DNA of 64,000 nucleotides from Shewanella gelidii (GCF_014647855.1 NZ_BMPZ01000001.1:682001-746000), one strand, 5' to 3'. Shown: positions 34,645-44,613, counted from the stretch's first letter. Made by a program: numbers and translations. Notes: generated from the sequence alone by a model not told the origin.

Positions 34645-34743
34645 TTAACGCTTGACTGACATCGCGTACAAACCACCGCGAAGGACTTCAGCTTCAAACC
34701 AAACATTCTGCCAGTAAATTGTATTTTTTCCCGTATAAGACAT
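34645..34743 (-). CDS. Candidate small protein or leader peptide, 32 aa
   Basis: ATG 34743 lies 9 bases after AGGAG, an ideal ribosome binding site; another in-frame ATG at 34749 is too close to it. The 32-residue product is rich in aromatic residues (two Trp, three Tyr, one Phe; NTIYWQNVWFEAEVLRGG in the middle) and ends in a basic VKR. It does not match any small protein I know. Just beyond the stop is a 6-bp hairpin (GCTAGC arms, 34622-34638). The position after a hairpin-rich leader and ahead of a terminator fits a regulatory leader peptide or a free small protein. Confidence 0.5.
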   Translation of the reverse strand: MSYTGKNTIYWQNVWFEAEVLRGGLYAMSVKR

Positions 34744-34749
34744 AGTCAT

Positions 34750-34915
34750 AGACTCCTAACAAAGTTGTAATTTAAAAGACTCTAGTAAAGCTTGGCTCGG
34801 TTCCCTGGAACTAGAGATTCTCATATCCGTGGAGACAACTTGTCACTCGATTCCTTGGAGAAAAATAATCCATCCTGGATTGACTAGAGTGGTTAAGCAC
34901 CCTGCTTAACCAACG
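34750..34915 (-). ncRNA. Hairpin-rich RNA leader with several GGA motifs
   Basis: On the minus strand the region between the promoter and the small ORF folds into successive short stems: GGTTAAGCA/TGCTTAACC (34891-34911), AATCC/GGATT (34867-34881), GACAA/TTGTC (34834-34844) and GTTCC/GGAAC (34800-34811). Five or so GGA or GGG motifs occur in or near loops (GCAGGGTGC, CCAGGATGG, CCAAGGAATC, CCACGGATATG, CCAGGGAACC), and a sixth is the ribosome binding site. That pattern recalls CsrA/RsmA target RNAs. I know no matching RNA family. Confidence 0.5.
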
Positions 34916-34921
34916 AGAAGA

Positions 34922-34949
34922 ATTATAACTAAATGTAATTTTATTACAA
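34922..34949 (-). promoter_or_regulatory. Sigma-70 promoter driving the small-ORF transcript
   Basis: Minus strand: -35 TTGTAA (34949-34944), a 16-bp spacer and a perfect -10 TATAAT (34927-34922). Transcription would start near 34915 and end at the terminator at 34452, giving about 460 nt. Confidence 0.65.
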
Positions 34950-35091
34950 GAATTATTTCAAAAATTCTTTTGAACGAGCTTTTTTGGTACTTTAATTACA
35001 CAAATAAGGAGAAGGTTTTACGCCAAGGCACGCCAGTAAATCGATTCAATATCCGTGGTGACTGTATTCGGCTCAGGGTAAAGCCAGCAAA

Positions 35092-36408
35092 TTACCTTGA
35101 GCGACGAAGTTGGTTTAGCGCTTGTTTATACATGAACCAACTCATAATCCCTGCCCCCAAATTACCGAGCATCGCTCCGATAAATAAGCCATTGAGCCCA
35201 TTCATTTGAGCACCAACCCACAAACAAGGTAAATAAAAACAGAGTAAACGAAGCGCCGATATCATCAATGCCCGCATGGATAAACCCATAGCGTTGCATA
35301 CCGATACCAAAATCATACAACAACCTAAGGCCCCAAAACTGAACGGTACCCGCCATAAATAGTCTTGTAATATTTCCGCGACAACCAAATCACTTGTCAG
35401 CAATCGGCCAATCATCCCAGAAACAGTTAAACCGATAACCGCAATCAGCAACTGCCAACCCATGACAAACCCGAGGGCTAACTTGACGAGTTGATGAATT
35501 TTTTCAAACTCTTGTGCGCCTCGCATGCGTCCCACCATAGGCGGCATGCCCATTGTCAAAGCAAGCACAATAATAATAGAGAAAAACTCAATTCGCGTTC
35601 CCAGCCCCCAAGCCGCAATAACACTTTCACCAAACGCGGCGACAATTGCTGTTGCCGCCATCGCTGAAATTGGCGGGATAAATTGGCTCATCATGGCAGG
35701 GATCATGATTGAGATCAGCTGTCTTAACCCATCTAAATTCTCTTTGAGCTTCAGTTGCAAACTCATCCATTGCTTGCTGAGGATCCGCGGATAAATAATC
35801 AGACAACCAACACAAAATGCACAAATCGTCGCCCAAGCCGCGCCCGCAATCCCCATATCGAATACAAATATAAACAAGGGATCCAGCAACATATTAAGGA
35901 CACTCGTCACCACCATCACCAAACCCGGCAGTTTAGTATGCCCATGGGCTCGATAAATGCTGTAGCCGAAATATAACATCGCGCCTAACCAAGTACTGAC
36001 CAACCAAGGCAGCCAATAAGCTTGGGCAATCGGATAAATGTCGGCTTCGGCACCTAGAATCCCTAGCAGGCGAGATTGATTCAACCAAATCAATACACAC
36101 AACAACAGCAACAAGAGAAAGCCAATACTGATGACTAATGTGCCCAGTTGCCTCGCTTGCTGCTGGTTATTGGCTCCTAATGATCTAGAAATCACTGCCG
36201 TGGTTGCAATCCCAATCCCTACTTGGATACCAATAATGAGTTGATAAACTGGAATGGTAAAACCAACGACAGCCAGAGGCTTAACCCCAAGCTGGCCAAT
36301 AAAAGCACTATCGACCAATTGGTAGCTCATAATGGCAAAAACACCAATGATCATAGGTATGGTCATTTTATAGAGCTGCTTCGCGAGGGATTTGGTGGAT
36401 TCGTTCAT
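35092..36408 (-). CDS. MATE family efflux transporter
   Basis: A 438-aa multidrug and toxin extrusion transporter with twelve predicted membrane helices in two halves. The N-terminal half has the usual start LAKQLYKMTIPMIIGVFAIM, followed by YQLVDSAFIGQLGVKPLAVV and the GIGIATTAVISRSLGANN segment; the second half begins around LISIMIPAMMSQF. Such proteins export cationic drugs or metabolites in exchange for Na+ or H+. The start is ATG 36408 (a TTG precedes it). It has no regulator next to it. The 143 bp between its stop and the small-RNA promoter show nothing more. Confidence 0.92.
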   Translation of the reverse strand: MNESTKSLAKQLYKMTIPMIIGVFAIMSYQLVDSAFIGQLGVKPLAVVGFTIPVYQLIIGIQVGIGIATTAVISRSLGANNQQQARQLGTLVISIGFLLLLLLCVLIWLNQSRLLGILGAEADIYPIAQAYWLPWLVSTWLGAMLYFGYSIYRAHGHTKLPGLVMVVTSVLNMLLDPLFIFVFDMGIAGAAWATICAFCVGCLIIYPRILSKQWMSLQLKLKENLDGLRQLISIMIPAMMSQFIPPISAMAATAIVAAFGESVIAAWGLGTRIEFFSIIIVLALTMGMPPMVGRMRGAQEFEKIHQLVKLALGFVMGWQLLIAVIGLTVSGMIGRLLTSDLVVAEILQDYLWRVPFSFGALGCCMILVSVCNAMGLSMRALMISALRLLCFYLPCLWVGAQMNGLNGLFIGAMLGNLGAGIMSWFMYKQALNQLRRSR

Positions 36409-36770
36409 CAAGTTTTTCAGTCGTCTACGTCCGGTAAGGTGGGTACAGGTCAGCGCTTCATTTCAAATGTCGTGTATCAAAACAAATCGAACCGCGTAAC
36501 GTGAGGCTTACCCTAACAAATTCAAAAGCAGACGTCTGCATTTGGAGGGGAAGCAGTGTTGAACGCTTTGTCGTCAAATGGCAATGATTCTCTACATACA
36601 ACTTTTCTCGCCGAGTGCCCTCCACCAACAATCTATATTCAAGCTTTTCCACACTCTTCTATGCAGCGTCATACAACATTGAGCAAAAGGCTGTTGCATG
36701 GACTAAAGACTCGAATCTACAGCTTCCCGTGGCAATGAAAGATCTGCATCCGTTCAATATCGTCATCCAC
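36409..36770. other. Intergenic region, no supported gene
   Basis: Open frames exist on both strands (60 codons from TTG 36556 on the plus strand after a GGAGGGG tract; 64 codons from GTG 36652 on the minus strand), but they overlap each other and neither resembles a known protein. The strong terminator at 36771 implies that some plus-strand transcript may end here, so a short RNA is possible. Confidence 0.3.
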
Positions 36771-36799
36771 AAAAAAACAGCCTCTAGGGCTGTTTTTTT
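36771..36799. terminator. Bidirectional rho-independent terminator
   Basis: Stem ACAGCC / GGCTGT with loop TCTA is extended by seven A on the left and seven T on the right, giving a symmetrical terminator. It separates the MATE gene region from the NrfJ-like gene. Confidence 0.88.
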
Positions 36800-36920
36800 G
36801 ATTTGCGATAAGTGATGACGTGGGAGATGAGATGTCTTATCGCATTGTCGCTACTGGTTAAGTCTGTCATTCATACGGTGGAGAAGCCGAATCAATAACC
36901 CAATAGCTTAGGCTTTTGGC

Positions 36921-37223
36921 CTACTTTTTCTGGATCTTACCCGCGAATAAAATTTCATCGAAAGTTCGGTCTAGGCTGCTGCTGGTAAAGTTTTCCATGG
37001 TCATTTCCTCTACCACGATGACGGTGTCGCCCTTTTTCACTTCAGCATAAGGACCAGCAGCCCAGCGGTTTACTTCACCTTCACGGAACTGAACATAGGT
37101 ATATCCACCACTGTTCATAGTTTCTAGTACAACACCTTCATGTACAATTCCTTGTGCCCAAGCGCTTGAAACACCTAAGGCAAGTACAGCACTTGCAACG
37201 ACTTTTAGTAATGTTTTCTTCAT
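36921..37223 (-). CDS. NrfJ-like periplasmic protein
   Basis: A 100-aa protein with a signal peptide (residues 1-23, cleaved after AWA) and a compact beta domain. The conserved core HEGVVLETMNSGGYTYVQF, WAAGPYAEVKKGDTV and NFTSSSLDRTFDEILFAG matches the NrfJ-related small periplasmic proteins that often accompany nitrite reductase or copper genes. Here it stands alone. In nrf loci NrfJ is thought to help cytochrome assembly, but its biochemical role is not established. ATG 37223 is preceded by AAAGGA; an upstream TTG would add two residues. Confidence 0.75.
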   Translation of the reverse strand: MKKTLLKVVASAVLALGVSSAWAQGIVHEGVVLETMNSGGYTYVQFREGEVNRWAAGPYAEVKKGDTVIVVEEMTMENFTSSSLDRTFDEILFAGKIQKK

Positions 37224-37491
37224 GTTCAATTCCTTTAGCTCTACGACTCAGCTCTATAATGTCATCACCATAACTGCCACTCCTTAGAATAACCTTAAAA
37301 TTCACACTTGATTGTAATTCGCTTGATCTAAGGCCTATTTTTAAAAATTGACGTAACGATATTGATATCTAAATCAAGAAATTACAGGGATAATTCGTAT
37401 ATGATTTATCACTAGATTTAAAAAGGTGTGTTTTGCTCAGAGAAATGATAGCTTTCTAATGGGCCTTAAAAGTACTTTTCGGCAGGCGACT

Positions 37492-38448
37492 ATGAAGCGG
37501 TTTGGACTACTCATTTTTGCATTATTCACGTGCAACAGCGCGTACGCTGACTATTGTCTTGGAAGCGACTTCAAAAAAAGTAAATCACTGATTACGCAAA
37601 GCGAAGCGTCCCAGCAAATCAACCTTCAAAATTACAATGATTTAGTAAAAAGCTCTCCTCCATACGGTATTCTTACCAACGCTTATCTCGAGACTTGGCA
37701 AGATGCAGGCCCAGAAATTGAAGCATTACTCGCTACATTCCAAATACAAGAACAAAAGTTTAATGAGCTAGCAAAGTCACAAGCAGTGGTCATACAGCAA
37801 CTATCACAAGCGACGAACCTGCTCGAAAGCTTGGAAGAGTATTGCTTTATCGAAGATGAATATCGCCGCTCAACGACTGCAAACAAAATTAACAAAGCCG
37901 TAAAACAAGCTCTTGCGCAGGCAGAACAGCTCGAGTTTAAAATTGACCGCGTTCATGATTCGATTGTCCGAGAGATACGCAAGCTTAAACATGTGGTAAA
38001 AACATCGAATATTGAATGGAAATCGATTCCGATCCAAACTGCACATCGCGGTGAGGGTTGGTCTATATCGGGCGGCATTCGCTATCAAGTGTCACTAAAG
38101 TTCTGTGAACCCTACGGCCAGATCTCAGTCAAATTGATCGGCAGTAATATTTCCATCACACGGGAAAGTGCCAAAATGATTGGCTTAACAGTGTCGCTTG
38201 CCAAAAATATTGAAGGAGGCAAATGGGATATATTTCACGAGAGTGAGCCTCTCATCCCTACCAGTGCTAAACAACTACAAACCTTAATTGCGCCCTACCA
38301 ACATGAATTCAAGCTCAATGCATCGAGTTGCGGCGAATATGTTGCAGCAGATCATCCCAAACAAAAGGATCCCGGTTGGCTCGTGTTTAAGGCCTTAATG
38401 CAAGACGGTGCTTACGTACCCATCCACACACAAATTCGTCCCCATTAA
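37492..38448 (+). CDS. Secreted protein of unknown function
   Basis: A 318-aa exported protein with a signal peptide (residues 1-19, MKRFGLLIFALFTCNSAYA). Residues about 60-170 are strongly helical and charged (AKSQAVVIQQLSQATNLLES, NKAVKQALAQAEQLEF), probably a coiled coil. The C-terminal 140 residues look beta-rich with Cys at three places (CEPYG, SSCGEY). I do not recognise the family. ATG 37492 is chosen because the signal peptide begins there and AGGCG lies upstream; the frame also opens at 37426. The gene is convergent with the FadL-like gene, 13 bp apart. Confidence 0.65.
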   Translation: MKRFGLLIFALFTCNSAYADYCLGSDFKKSKSLITQSEASQQINLQNYNDLVKSSPPYGILTNAYLETWQDAGPEIEALLATFQIQEQKFNELAKSQAVVIQQLSQATNLLESLEEYCFIEDEYRRSTTANKINKAVKQALAQAEQLEFKIDRVHDSIVREIRKLKHVVKTSNIEWKSIPIQTAHRGEGWSISGGIRYQVSLKFCEPYGQISVKLIGSNISITRESAKMIGLTVSLAKNIEGGKWDIFHESEPLIPTSAKQLQTLIAPYQHEFKLNASSCGEYVAADHPKQKDPGWLVFKALMQDGAYVPIHTQIRPH

Positions 38449-38461
38449 CCCGACAACCAAC

Positions 38462-39733
38462 CTAAAATGATTGGCTATATTGCAAGCCCATCATCATTGC
38501 GTTTGCATGGGTAACCCCTGTTATTTGTGTCGCAAGATATGTACCCGAAGCCATATCAATCGGTAACATTGGCTTAGACTCTACGACCTCCACATCAGCC
38601 CCCAGTAAATAAGTAAAACCAAAATCAATATTGGAGTCACTATCCAAATGATAGGTCACGCCCGCTGAAAAAAACTGGCGATCGGAGTCGGGCACAGAAA
38701 TAGATGTCAGTGCATCTTGCACGCTCTTATCTAACATATAACCTGCACGCAATGTCCAATAAGCACTAGCAAAATAGGTGCCTCCCACAGAGTAGTGCCA
38801 GCCATCCCGCCAATGGTAATGTCCAAGTGTACCGCTAATATCCGTATTTAAGTCTTGGAATACGTCCCAGCCGATCCATTGCACGCTATAGTGTGCTGCA
38901 AATGGAGTAGATCGAAAGCGGTGAAAACCCGAGAACTCCGCCATATCCGGTAATGGAATCACCACGGTATCGTCAATTGCGCCATTTGCGCCTAAATAAC
39001 CGGCGTAATCGACCTCACCTTTGGTTTCAAGCTTTGGACTATATCGATAAGAAAGACCAAAGCGGTTGTCGCTATCCAGTTCATAGACTAAACCAAGATT
39101 AAACCCCAGTCCCACACCGGTTGCATCCACCTCAAGCAAAGGCAACTGTTGTGGCTGCAAGCGCCGCTGCATCTTTCCCTGAGCGGCGACGACATCTAAG
39201 CCAGCCCCCACACTCCAATGGTCATCAACTCGATATGCAACCGACAGACCTAGATTGAAACTTTTGACATCAGTTAGTCCACCAAATTCACTCGCTACAA
39301 AGTCCTCAGCATATTCGGTTTTGGTTCCAAAATTGGAATATGCGGCGACTCCCCACGCAAAATGCTGGTTCACAGGTTGGATCCAATAGAAATTGGGCAC
39401 AAACGCGACATCACCTGCGTCGTCATAGTTTGCGGAGGCTGAATTGGTATCGAGCAGTAAACCTTTTTGATACAGCGCCCGTGTATAGGTGGCGTCCTTC
39501 AGTTCGACCATAGATGTTAAGCTCACGATACCTAGCGACATAGATGGTTTATCAAACAGCATCATCGTCGCCGCATTTCTTGCAATGGACGATGCATTAT
39601 CAGAAATGACCGCATCACCAGAAAACGCACGCCCCAGACCGGTATTCGACTGGGAATTCAATTGAAAACCACCACTCACTGCAACATGTGGCACGAGCAG
39701 TACTGCAGCGAAAAGCGTCTTGTGGAAAATCAT
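38462..39733 (-). CDS. FadL/TodX family outer membrane transport protein
   Basis: A 423-aa beta-barrel for uptake of long-chain fatty acids or other hydrophobic compounds. The signal peptide is residues 1-20. Mature chain begins GGFQLNSQSNTGLGRAFSGD, close to the FadL hatch NPA/GLG start, and continues ASSIARNAATMMLFDKPSMS with the usual xNPA-like region written as RNAA. The chain ends in a Tyr-Ser-Gln-Ser-Phe barrel strand. ATG 39733 is chosen since AGG and the signal peptide fit; the frame opens at 39781 further up. No fad genes are adjacent. Confidence 0.88.
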   Translation of the reverse strand: MIFHKTLFAAVLLVPHVAVSGGFQLNSQSNTGLGRAFSGDAVISDNASSIARNAATMMLFDKPSMSLGIVSLTSMVELKDATYTRALYQKGLLLDTNSASANYDDAGDVAFVPNFYWIQPVNQHFAWGVAAYSNFGTKTEYAEDFVASEFGGLTDVKSFNLGLSVAYRVDDHWSVGAGLDVVAAQGKMQRRLQPQQLPLLEVDATGVGLGFNLGLVYELDSDNRFGLSYRYSPKLETKGEVDYAGYLGANGAIDDTVVIPLPDMAEFSGFHRFRSTPFAAHYSVQWIGWDVFQDLNTDISGTLGHYHWRDGWHYSVGGTYFASAYWTLRAGYMLDKSVQDALTSISVPDSDRQFFSAGVTYHLDSDSNIDFGFTYLLGADVEVVESKPMLPIDMASGTYLATQITGVTHANAMMMGLQYSQSF

Positions 39734-40759
39734 CTGCGAACCTGCACTTATCTCTTCGGGCCAAGCTAGGTTAAATACCACTCACGCCAGAAATAGAGTA
39801 AAAACACCATAAACCGTTAGACTGACACAAGACATTGAAATATCAACGCAGATAATGTCCCGTAGATCTGGTTTTTGCGGTAAAGATGAACATGTTCGTT
39901 CGATTTGGCGCTTTAACTAAACGTGGGTCGGCAGTACTGTCCAATATGAAGGCCTAAAGCCTGTTCCAACGAGATTTAAAGTCAACATGCCGCAGATAGT
40001 TTTTCTGCAGTTTTTCGGCTATAGCCCCCAACATTTCTCTTCTTCACTAGGGAATTTAAACGGGAAGCATCGCCATGAATTGATGTTGTCACTTCCTCCT
40101 CTTCATCGACAATATCGTGTGTTTTCACTATGCCACGGGTAAGTATCTTCGCGACCCAAGCCCCCCTAAAGAGGTATTAAAAATCGAAACGGCCTCAGAA
40201 TTGAGAGCGCCTATACATTTGCATCCATTCAAAGTGGCATCAGAAAAAATCGCTCATGGCTAGCCTGAATGTTTGCCATGCTGAACATCCCGAAAACCTC
40301 TTTATAATTAGGGTTTGCTTATGCTAAAGTCCAAAAATGACAATGTGAATCCCATTTCTATTGGCTCGTCGATATGCGCACAAAACTGAATAACCAAGCA
40401 AAATAATCAAGTAATTATTGAACATTTGAAAATTAGTCAACTTTAGTGACTTGATCGCCAACTCAAATCAAACCTAGATATTGATATAGATCACACCCTT
40501 TCAAAACAATGCCTTGCGATAACGCACGCCAGATTTTCGGGTAAAAATAAGGACACCTTGATATTTGTTATTCCATTTACTTCTCTGAACAAAATTCAAC
40601 ATCTGCAATTCGTGAATTGTGTTCGCCTAAAAAATGTGGTTATTTATACGATTATGCAAGGTATTAGAAGTTCTGTGTATTCATCATTCCACTCAAAACC
40701 TTTAAGATAACCTGCCTAAGTTAACCAGTTAATTCATTTGCCATTCATAGGGAAAAGCT
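39734..40759. other. Long intergenic region upstream of pntAB with an FNR-like site
   Basis: No gene is firmly supported in these 1026 bp. The site TTGATATAGATCAC at 40481-40494 matches the FNR/EtrA consensus TTGAT-N4-ATCAA in all but the last base and may control pntA. Between about 39980 and 40150 frames are open on both strands (51 plus-strand codons from ATG 39988; a minus-strand stretch without a good start), which might be a gene remnant. The gap is long for this genome and may hold lost genes. Confidence 0.35.
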
Positions 40760-42292
40760 ATGCAAATTGGGGTACCTAAAGAGATACTCGAAGGTGAGAC
40801 TCGAGTTGCTGCAACACCAAAAACGGTGGAGCAACTATTGAAACTGGGATTTGACGTCTCAATAGAATCCAGCGCTGGCTTGCTTGCCAGCTTCGACGAT
40901 GCAGCATTCGAAGCTGCAGGCGCATCAATTGCAACCACAGATGAAGTTTGGAATGCGGACTTAATTCTCAAAGTAAATGCACCAACAGACGACGAAATCG
41001 CACTCATTAAAGAAGGCGCCAGTTTAGTCAGTTTTATTTGGCCAGCACAGAATGCTGAGCTGATGGAAAAACTGTCCAGCCGAAAAATCAATGTCATGGC
41101 AATGGACTCTGTGCCACGTATTTCTCGAGCACAAGCATTAGATGCGCTTAGCTCCATGGCCAATATTGCAGGTTATCGTGCCGTTGTTGAATCTGCTCAT
41201 GAGTTTGGTCGCTTTTTCACGGGCCAAATTACCGCAGCAGGTAAAGTACCACCAGCGAAAGTACTTGTTGCTGGCGCAGGTGTTGCCGGTCTTGCAGCAA
41301 TTGGCGCGGCAGGCAGCCTAGGCGCGATTGTTCGAGCATTTGATGTGCGACCTGAAGTCAAAGAGCAAGTTGAATCCATGGGCGCTGAGTTCCTTGAAGT
41401 CGACTTCAAAGAAAACTCTGGTGCGGGTGATGGCTACGCAAAAGAGATGTCTGACGACTTTAACAAAAAAGCAGAAGAGCTTTACGCTGAACAAGCGAAA
41501 GATGTCGACATTATTATTACGACTGCGTTGATCCCAGGTCGTCCAGCGCCGAAGCTAATTACCAAGGCGATGGTCGATAGCATGAAACCTGGCAGCGTGA
41601 TTGTCGATTTAGCAGCGGCCAATGGCGGTAACTGTGAATACTCTGTGGCTGATCAAGTCATCACCACAGAAAACGGCGTTAAAGTTATCGGTTACACCGA
41701 TATGGTGGGTCGTCTACCTACGCAATCGTCTCAACTCTATGGTACAAACCTTGTCAACTTGCTGAAATTACTTTGTAAAGAGAAAGACGGCAATATTGAT
41801 ATCGACTTTGAAGATGTCGTTATCCGTGGTTTAACCGTGGTTAAAGAAGGTGAGATCACCTGGCCTGCCCCGGCCATCCAAGTTTCTGCTCAACCGCAAG
41901 CCAAACCGGCAGCAGCTCCCGTTGAAGAGAAAGTTGAAGAGCCTGTCTCTCCGAAAAAGAAAGCCGCAGCACTTGCCATTGCAGGCCTTGCATTTGGCTG
42001 GGTGGCTACCGTTGCACCCGCAGAGTTTTTAGCACACTTTACAGTCTTTGTTTTAGCCTGTGTTGTGGGTTACTACGTCGTGTGGAATGTAACACACGCA
42101 CTTCATACTCCATTGATGTCTGTGACCAATGCCATTTCAGGCATTATCGTCGTCGGCGCATTATTACAAATAGGACAAGGCAGCTTTATTGTTTCCTTGC
42201 TATCTTTCATCGCCGTGTTAATTGCAAGCATCAACATATTTGGCGGCTTCACCGTCACCAAACGTATGCTTGAAATGTTCCGTAAAGACTAA
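40760..42292 (+). CDS. pntA: NAD(P) transhydrogenase subunit alpha
   Basis: A 510-aa PntA, the NAD(H)-binding subunit of the proton-translocating transhydrogenase in the inner membrane, which uses the proton gradient to reduce NADP+ with NADH. The N-terminal domain I starts [20 protein letters not shown], the alanine dehydrogenase/PNT signature, and contains [20 protein letters not shown] for NAD binding, then [20 protein letters not shown] Pro/Lys/Glu-rich linker at about 375-400 leads to four membrane helices in the C-terminal 110 residues, as in E. coli PntA (510 aa). pntB follows after 10 bp. Confidence 0.97.
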   Translation: MQIGVPKEILEGETRVAATPKTVEQLLKLGFDVSIESSAGLLASFDDAAFEAAGASIATTDEVWNADLILKVNAPTDDEIALIKEGASLVSFIWPAQNAELMEKLSSRKINVMAMDSVPRISRAQALDALSSMANIAGYRAVVESAHEFGRFFTGQITAAGKVPPAKVLVAGAGVAGLAAIGAAGSLGAIVRAFDVRPEVKEQVESMGAEFLEVDFKENSGAGDGYAKEMSDDFNKKAEELYAEQAKDVDIIITTALIPGRPAPKLITKAMVDSMKPGSVIVDLAAANGGNCEYSVADQVITTENGVKVIGYTDMVGRLPTQSSQLYGTNLVNLLKLLCKEKDGNIDIDFEDVVIRGLTVVKEGEITWPAPAIQVSAQPQAKPAAAPVEEKVEEPVSPKKKAAALAIAGLAFGWVATVAPAEFLAHFTVFVLACVVGYYVVWNVTHALHTPLMSVTNAISGIIVVGALLQIGQGSFIVSLLSFIAVLIASINIFGGFTVTKRMLEMFRKD

Positions 42293-42302
42293 GGAGTAAC
42301 AA

Positions 42303-43676
42303 ATGTCTGCAGGATTAGTACAAGCCGCATATATTGTTGCTGCGGTTCTATTTATCATGAGTCTCGCGGGACTTTCTAAGCAAGAGTCAGCGCGTAACGG
42401 TAACTACTATGGTATTGCCGGTATGACCATTGCGCTTATCGCAACGATCTTTAGTCCTGACGCTTCAGGGCTAGGTTGGGTAATTGTCGCCATGGTTATT
42501 GGTGGCAGTATTGGTATCCACTACGCCAAGAAAGTTGAGATGACAGAAATGCCCGAGCTCGTGGCAATTCTTCACAGCTTTGTGGGTCTAGCGGCGGTTC
42601 TGGTTGGTTATAACAGCTACCTAGATCATGGTGTCATGACTGACGCAATGCTCAATATTCACCTTGTTGAAGTTTTCCTTGGCGTATTTATTGGTGCGGT
42701 GACTTTCACTGGCTCGATCGTTGCGTTTTGTAAACTGCGTGGTGTGATTTCATCATCGCCGTTAAACATTCCGCACAAACACAAGCTCAACCTTGCTGCG
42801 ATTGTGGTATCAACATTACTGATGTTCTACTTCGTCGGTGCTGAAGGCAGCTTCTTCGCTATCTTCTTGATGACACTCATTGCCTTTGCATTTGGTTATC
42901 ACTTAGTTGCCTCTATTGGTGGCGCAGATATGCCCGTTGTTGTATCCATGCTGAACTCCTATTCAGGATGGGCTGCAGCTGCTGCTGGTTTCATGCTCGC
43001 GAATGACCTTTTGATTGTTACAGGTGCGCTTGTAGGTTCTTCGGGTGCCATTCTGTCTTACATCATGTGTAAAGCGATGAACCGTTCATTCATTTCGGTG
43101 ATTGCTGGCGGTTTTGGTCAAGAAGTGGTTATTGATGAAAATGCTGACTATGGTGAGCATCGTGAGACATCAGCGGAAGAAGTTGCAGAAATGCTGAAAA
43201 ACTCTCGCTCAGTCATTATTACTCCAGGCTACGGCATGGCAGTGGCACAAGCCCAATACCCAGTGTATGAAATCACTTCGAAGCTGCGAGAAATGGGAGT
43301 AGAAGTTCGCTTTGGTATCCATCCAGTAGCAGGGCGATTACCTGGCCATATGAACGTGTTACTTGCTGAAGCCAAAGTCCCTTATGACATCGTATTGGAA
43401 ATGGATGAAATCAATGATGATTTCCCAGAGACTGATACCGTGCTTGTGATTGGTGCAAACGATACGGTCAACCCAGCAGCGCTTGAAGATCCAAACAGCC
43501 CAATCGCTGGCATGCCAGTACTTGAAGTTTGGAATGCACAAAATGTAATTGTATTTAAGCGTTCAATGAACACGGGTTATGCCGGTGTACAGAACCCGCT
43601 CTTCTTCAAAGAGAATACGCAAATGCTATTTGGCGATGCAAAAGGCAGTGTAGACGCAATATCTAAGCATCTATAA
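42303..43676 (+). CDS. pntB: NAD(P) transhydrogenase subunit beta
   Basis: A 457-aa PntB, with about nine membrane helices in the N-terminal half (start [20 protein letters not shown]) and the NADP(H)-binding domain III in the last 180 residues. The latter shows [40 protein letters not shown] and [15 protein letters not shown], all hallmarks of NADP binding. Length matches E. coli PntB (462 aa). AAGGAG precedes ATG 42303, and the gene is in operon with pntA. A terminator follows the stop at 43676. Confidence 0.97.
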   Translation: MSAGLVQAAYIVAAVLFIMSLAGLSKQESARNGNYYGIAGMTIALIATIFSPDASGLGWVIVAMVIGGSIGIHYAKKVEMTEMPELVAILHSFVGLAAVLVGYNSYLDHGVMTDAMLNIHLVEVFLGVFIGAVTFTGSIVAFCKLRGVISSSPLNIPHKHKLNLAAIVVSTLLMFYFVGAEGSFFAIFLMTLIAFAFGYHLVASIGGADMPVVVSMLNSYSGWAAAAAGFMLANDLLIVTGALVGSSGAILSYIMCKAMNRSFISVIAGGFGQEVVIDENADYGEHRETSAEEVAEMLKNSRSVIITPGYGMAVAQAQYPVYEITSKLREMGVEVRFGIHPVAGRLPGHMNVLLAEAKVPYDIVLEMDEINDDFPETDTVLVIGANDTVNPAALEDPNSPIAGMPVLEVWNAQNVIVFKRSMNTGYAGVQNPLFFKENTQMLFGDAKGSVDAISKHL

Positions 43677-43732
43677 TTGCAACGTCGCACATAAAAACGG
43701 TTCATTCTCAAATACACTGAACTGGTATAAAT

Positions 43733-43766
43733 ATCCCCTCGACTCTCTCAGTTGGGGGGATTTTTT
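43733..43766 (+). terminator. Rho-independent terminator of pntAB
   Basis: Arms ATCCCC (43733-43738) and GGGGAT (43756-43761) around a 17-base loop are followed by a run of T (43761-43766). It lies 56 bp after the pntB stop. Confidence 0.75.
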
Positions 43767-43884
43767 ATGTGTCATCGCCAGCCATTGTTGTAGAGTAGCA
43801 ACAGTAATTTGACTTTTGCCACCTATATTGCACCAATCAAAACGACTACCATCAACAACTTCGACACATTGAAACGGGTTAGAA

Positions 43885-44613
43885 ATGGATATGAAAAAAT
43901 TAGTCGTCATCACAGGGGCAAGTTCAGGATTTGGTTTAGCGTTAGCGAAACGCTTTGCAAACGCAGGTTACCCATTGCTATTGCTGGCACGGCGCTTAGA
44001 CAAGATGACCGCACTTGAGTTGCCAAACACTCTATGTCGACAAGTTGACGTTACGGATAAACCTGCCTTTGCCACAGCAGTTGCTGAAGCGGAATCAGTT
44101 TATGGTCCAACAGATTTACTCATCAACAATGCAGGAGTCATGTTACTTGGCTCTATAGAAAATCAAGACCCACTCGAGTGGCAGAAGATGCTAGATGTAA
44201 ATGTCATGGGCGTGCTCAATGGCATGCAGATCGTCATGAACTCAATGAAGCAACGTCAAACTGGCACCATCATCAACGTGTCCTCGATTGCTGGTAAGCA
44301 GCCTTTTGCCACACATGCGGCCTACTGTGCGAGTAAGTATGGCGTAACAGGGCTCACAGCTGTTGCTCGTGCTGAACTCTCGGCAAGCAATGTGCGGGTG
44401 CTTTCTATTTGTCCTGGTGCGGTTTCCACCGAGTTACTGGGACATACCAGTGATCCCGCAATAATTGAAGGGTATCAACAATGGAAGCAAAGTGTTGGAG
44501 CCATTCATATTACGGCAGATGATATTGCGCAGACCATTCAATTTTCTTATGAGTTACCACAAGCCGTTTCTCTACGGGAAATCATTATCACTGATACCAA
44601 GCAAGATGCGTAA
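43885..44613 (+). CDS. Short-chain dehydrogenase/reductase (SDR)
   Basis: A 242-aa classical SDR. The coenzyme site is VITGASSGFGLALAKRF (TGxxxGxG), followed by LLARR, which favours NADP(H), then NNAGVM, the catalytic Ser in NVSSIAGKQ and the YxxxK in AYCASKYGV. It resembles YdfG-type hydroxy-acid or serine dehydrogenases. The start at 43885 is ATG with a GGGTTAG stretch before it; a second in-frame ATG follows two codons later. A LysR regulator lies 175 bp downstream on the same strand, past a 24-bp tandem repeat. Confidence 0.93.
   Translation: MDMKKLVVITGASSGFGLALAKRFANAGYPLLLLARRLDKMTALELPNTLCRQVDVTDKPAFATAVAEAESVYGPTDLLINNAGVMLLGSIENQDPLEWQKMLDVNVMGVLNGMQIVMNSMKQRQTGTIINVSSIAGKQPFATHAAYCASKYGVTGLTAVARAELSASNVRVLSICPGAVSTELLGHTSDPAIIEGYQQWKQSVGAIHITADDIAQTIQFSYELPQAVSLREIIITDTKQDA

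Noticed and set aside
36458..36738. Overlapping open frames on both strands upstream of the bidirectional terminator
   Set aside because: Each excludes the other, and neither shows a recognisable product; kept only as a note on the gap.
39980..40150. Frames open on both strands in the gap before pntA
   Set aside because: The minus-strand frame lacks a good start and the plus-strand one has only 51 codons with no ribosome binding site; may be a remnant but cannot be supported.
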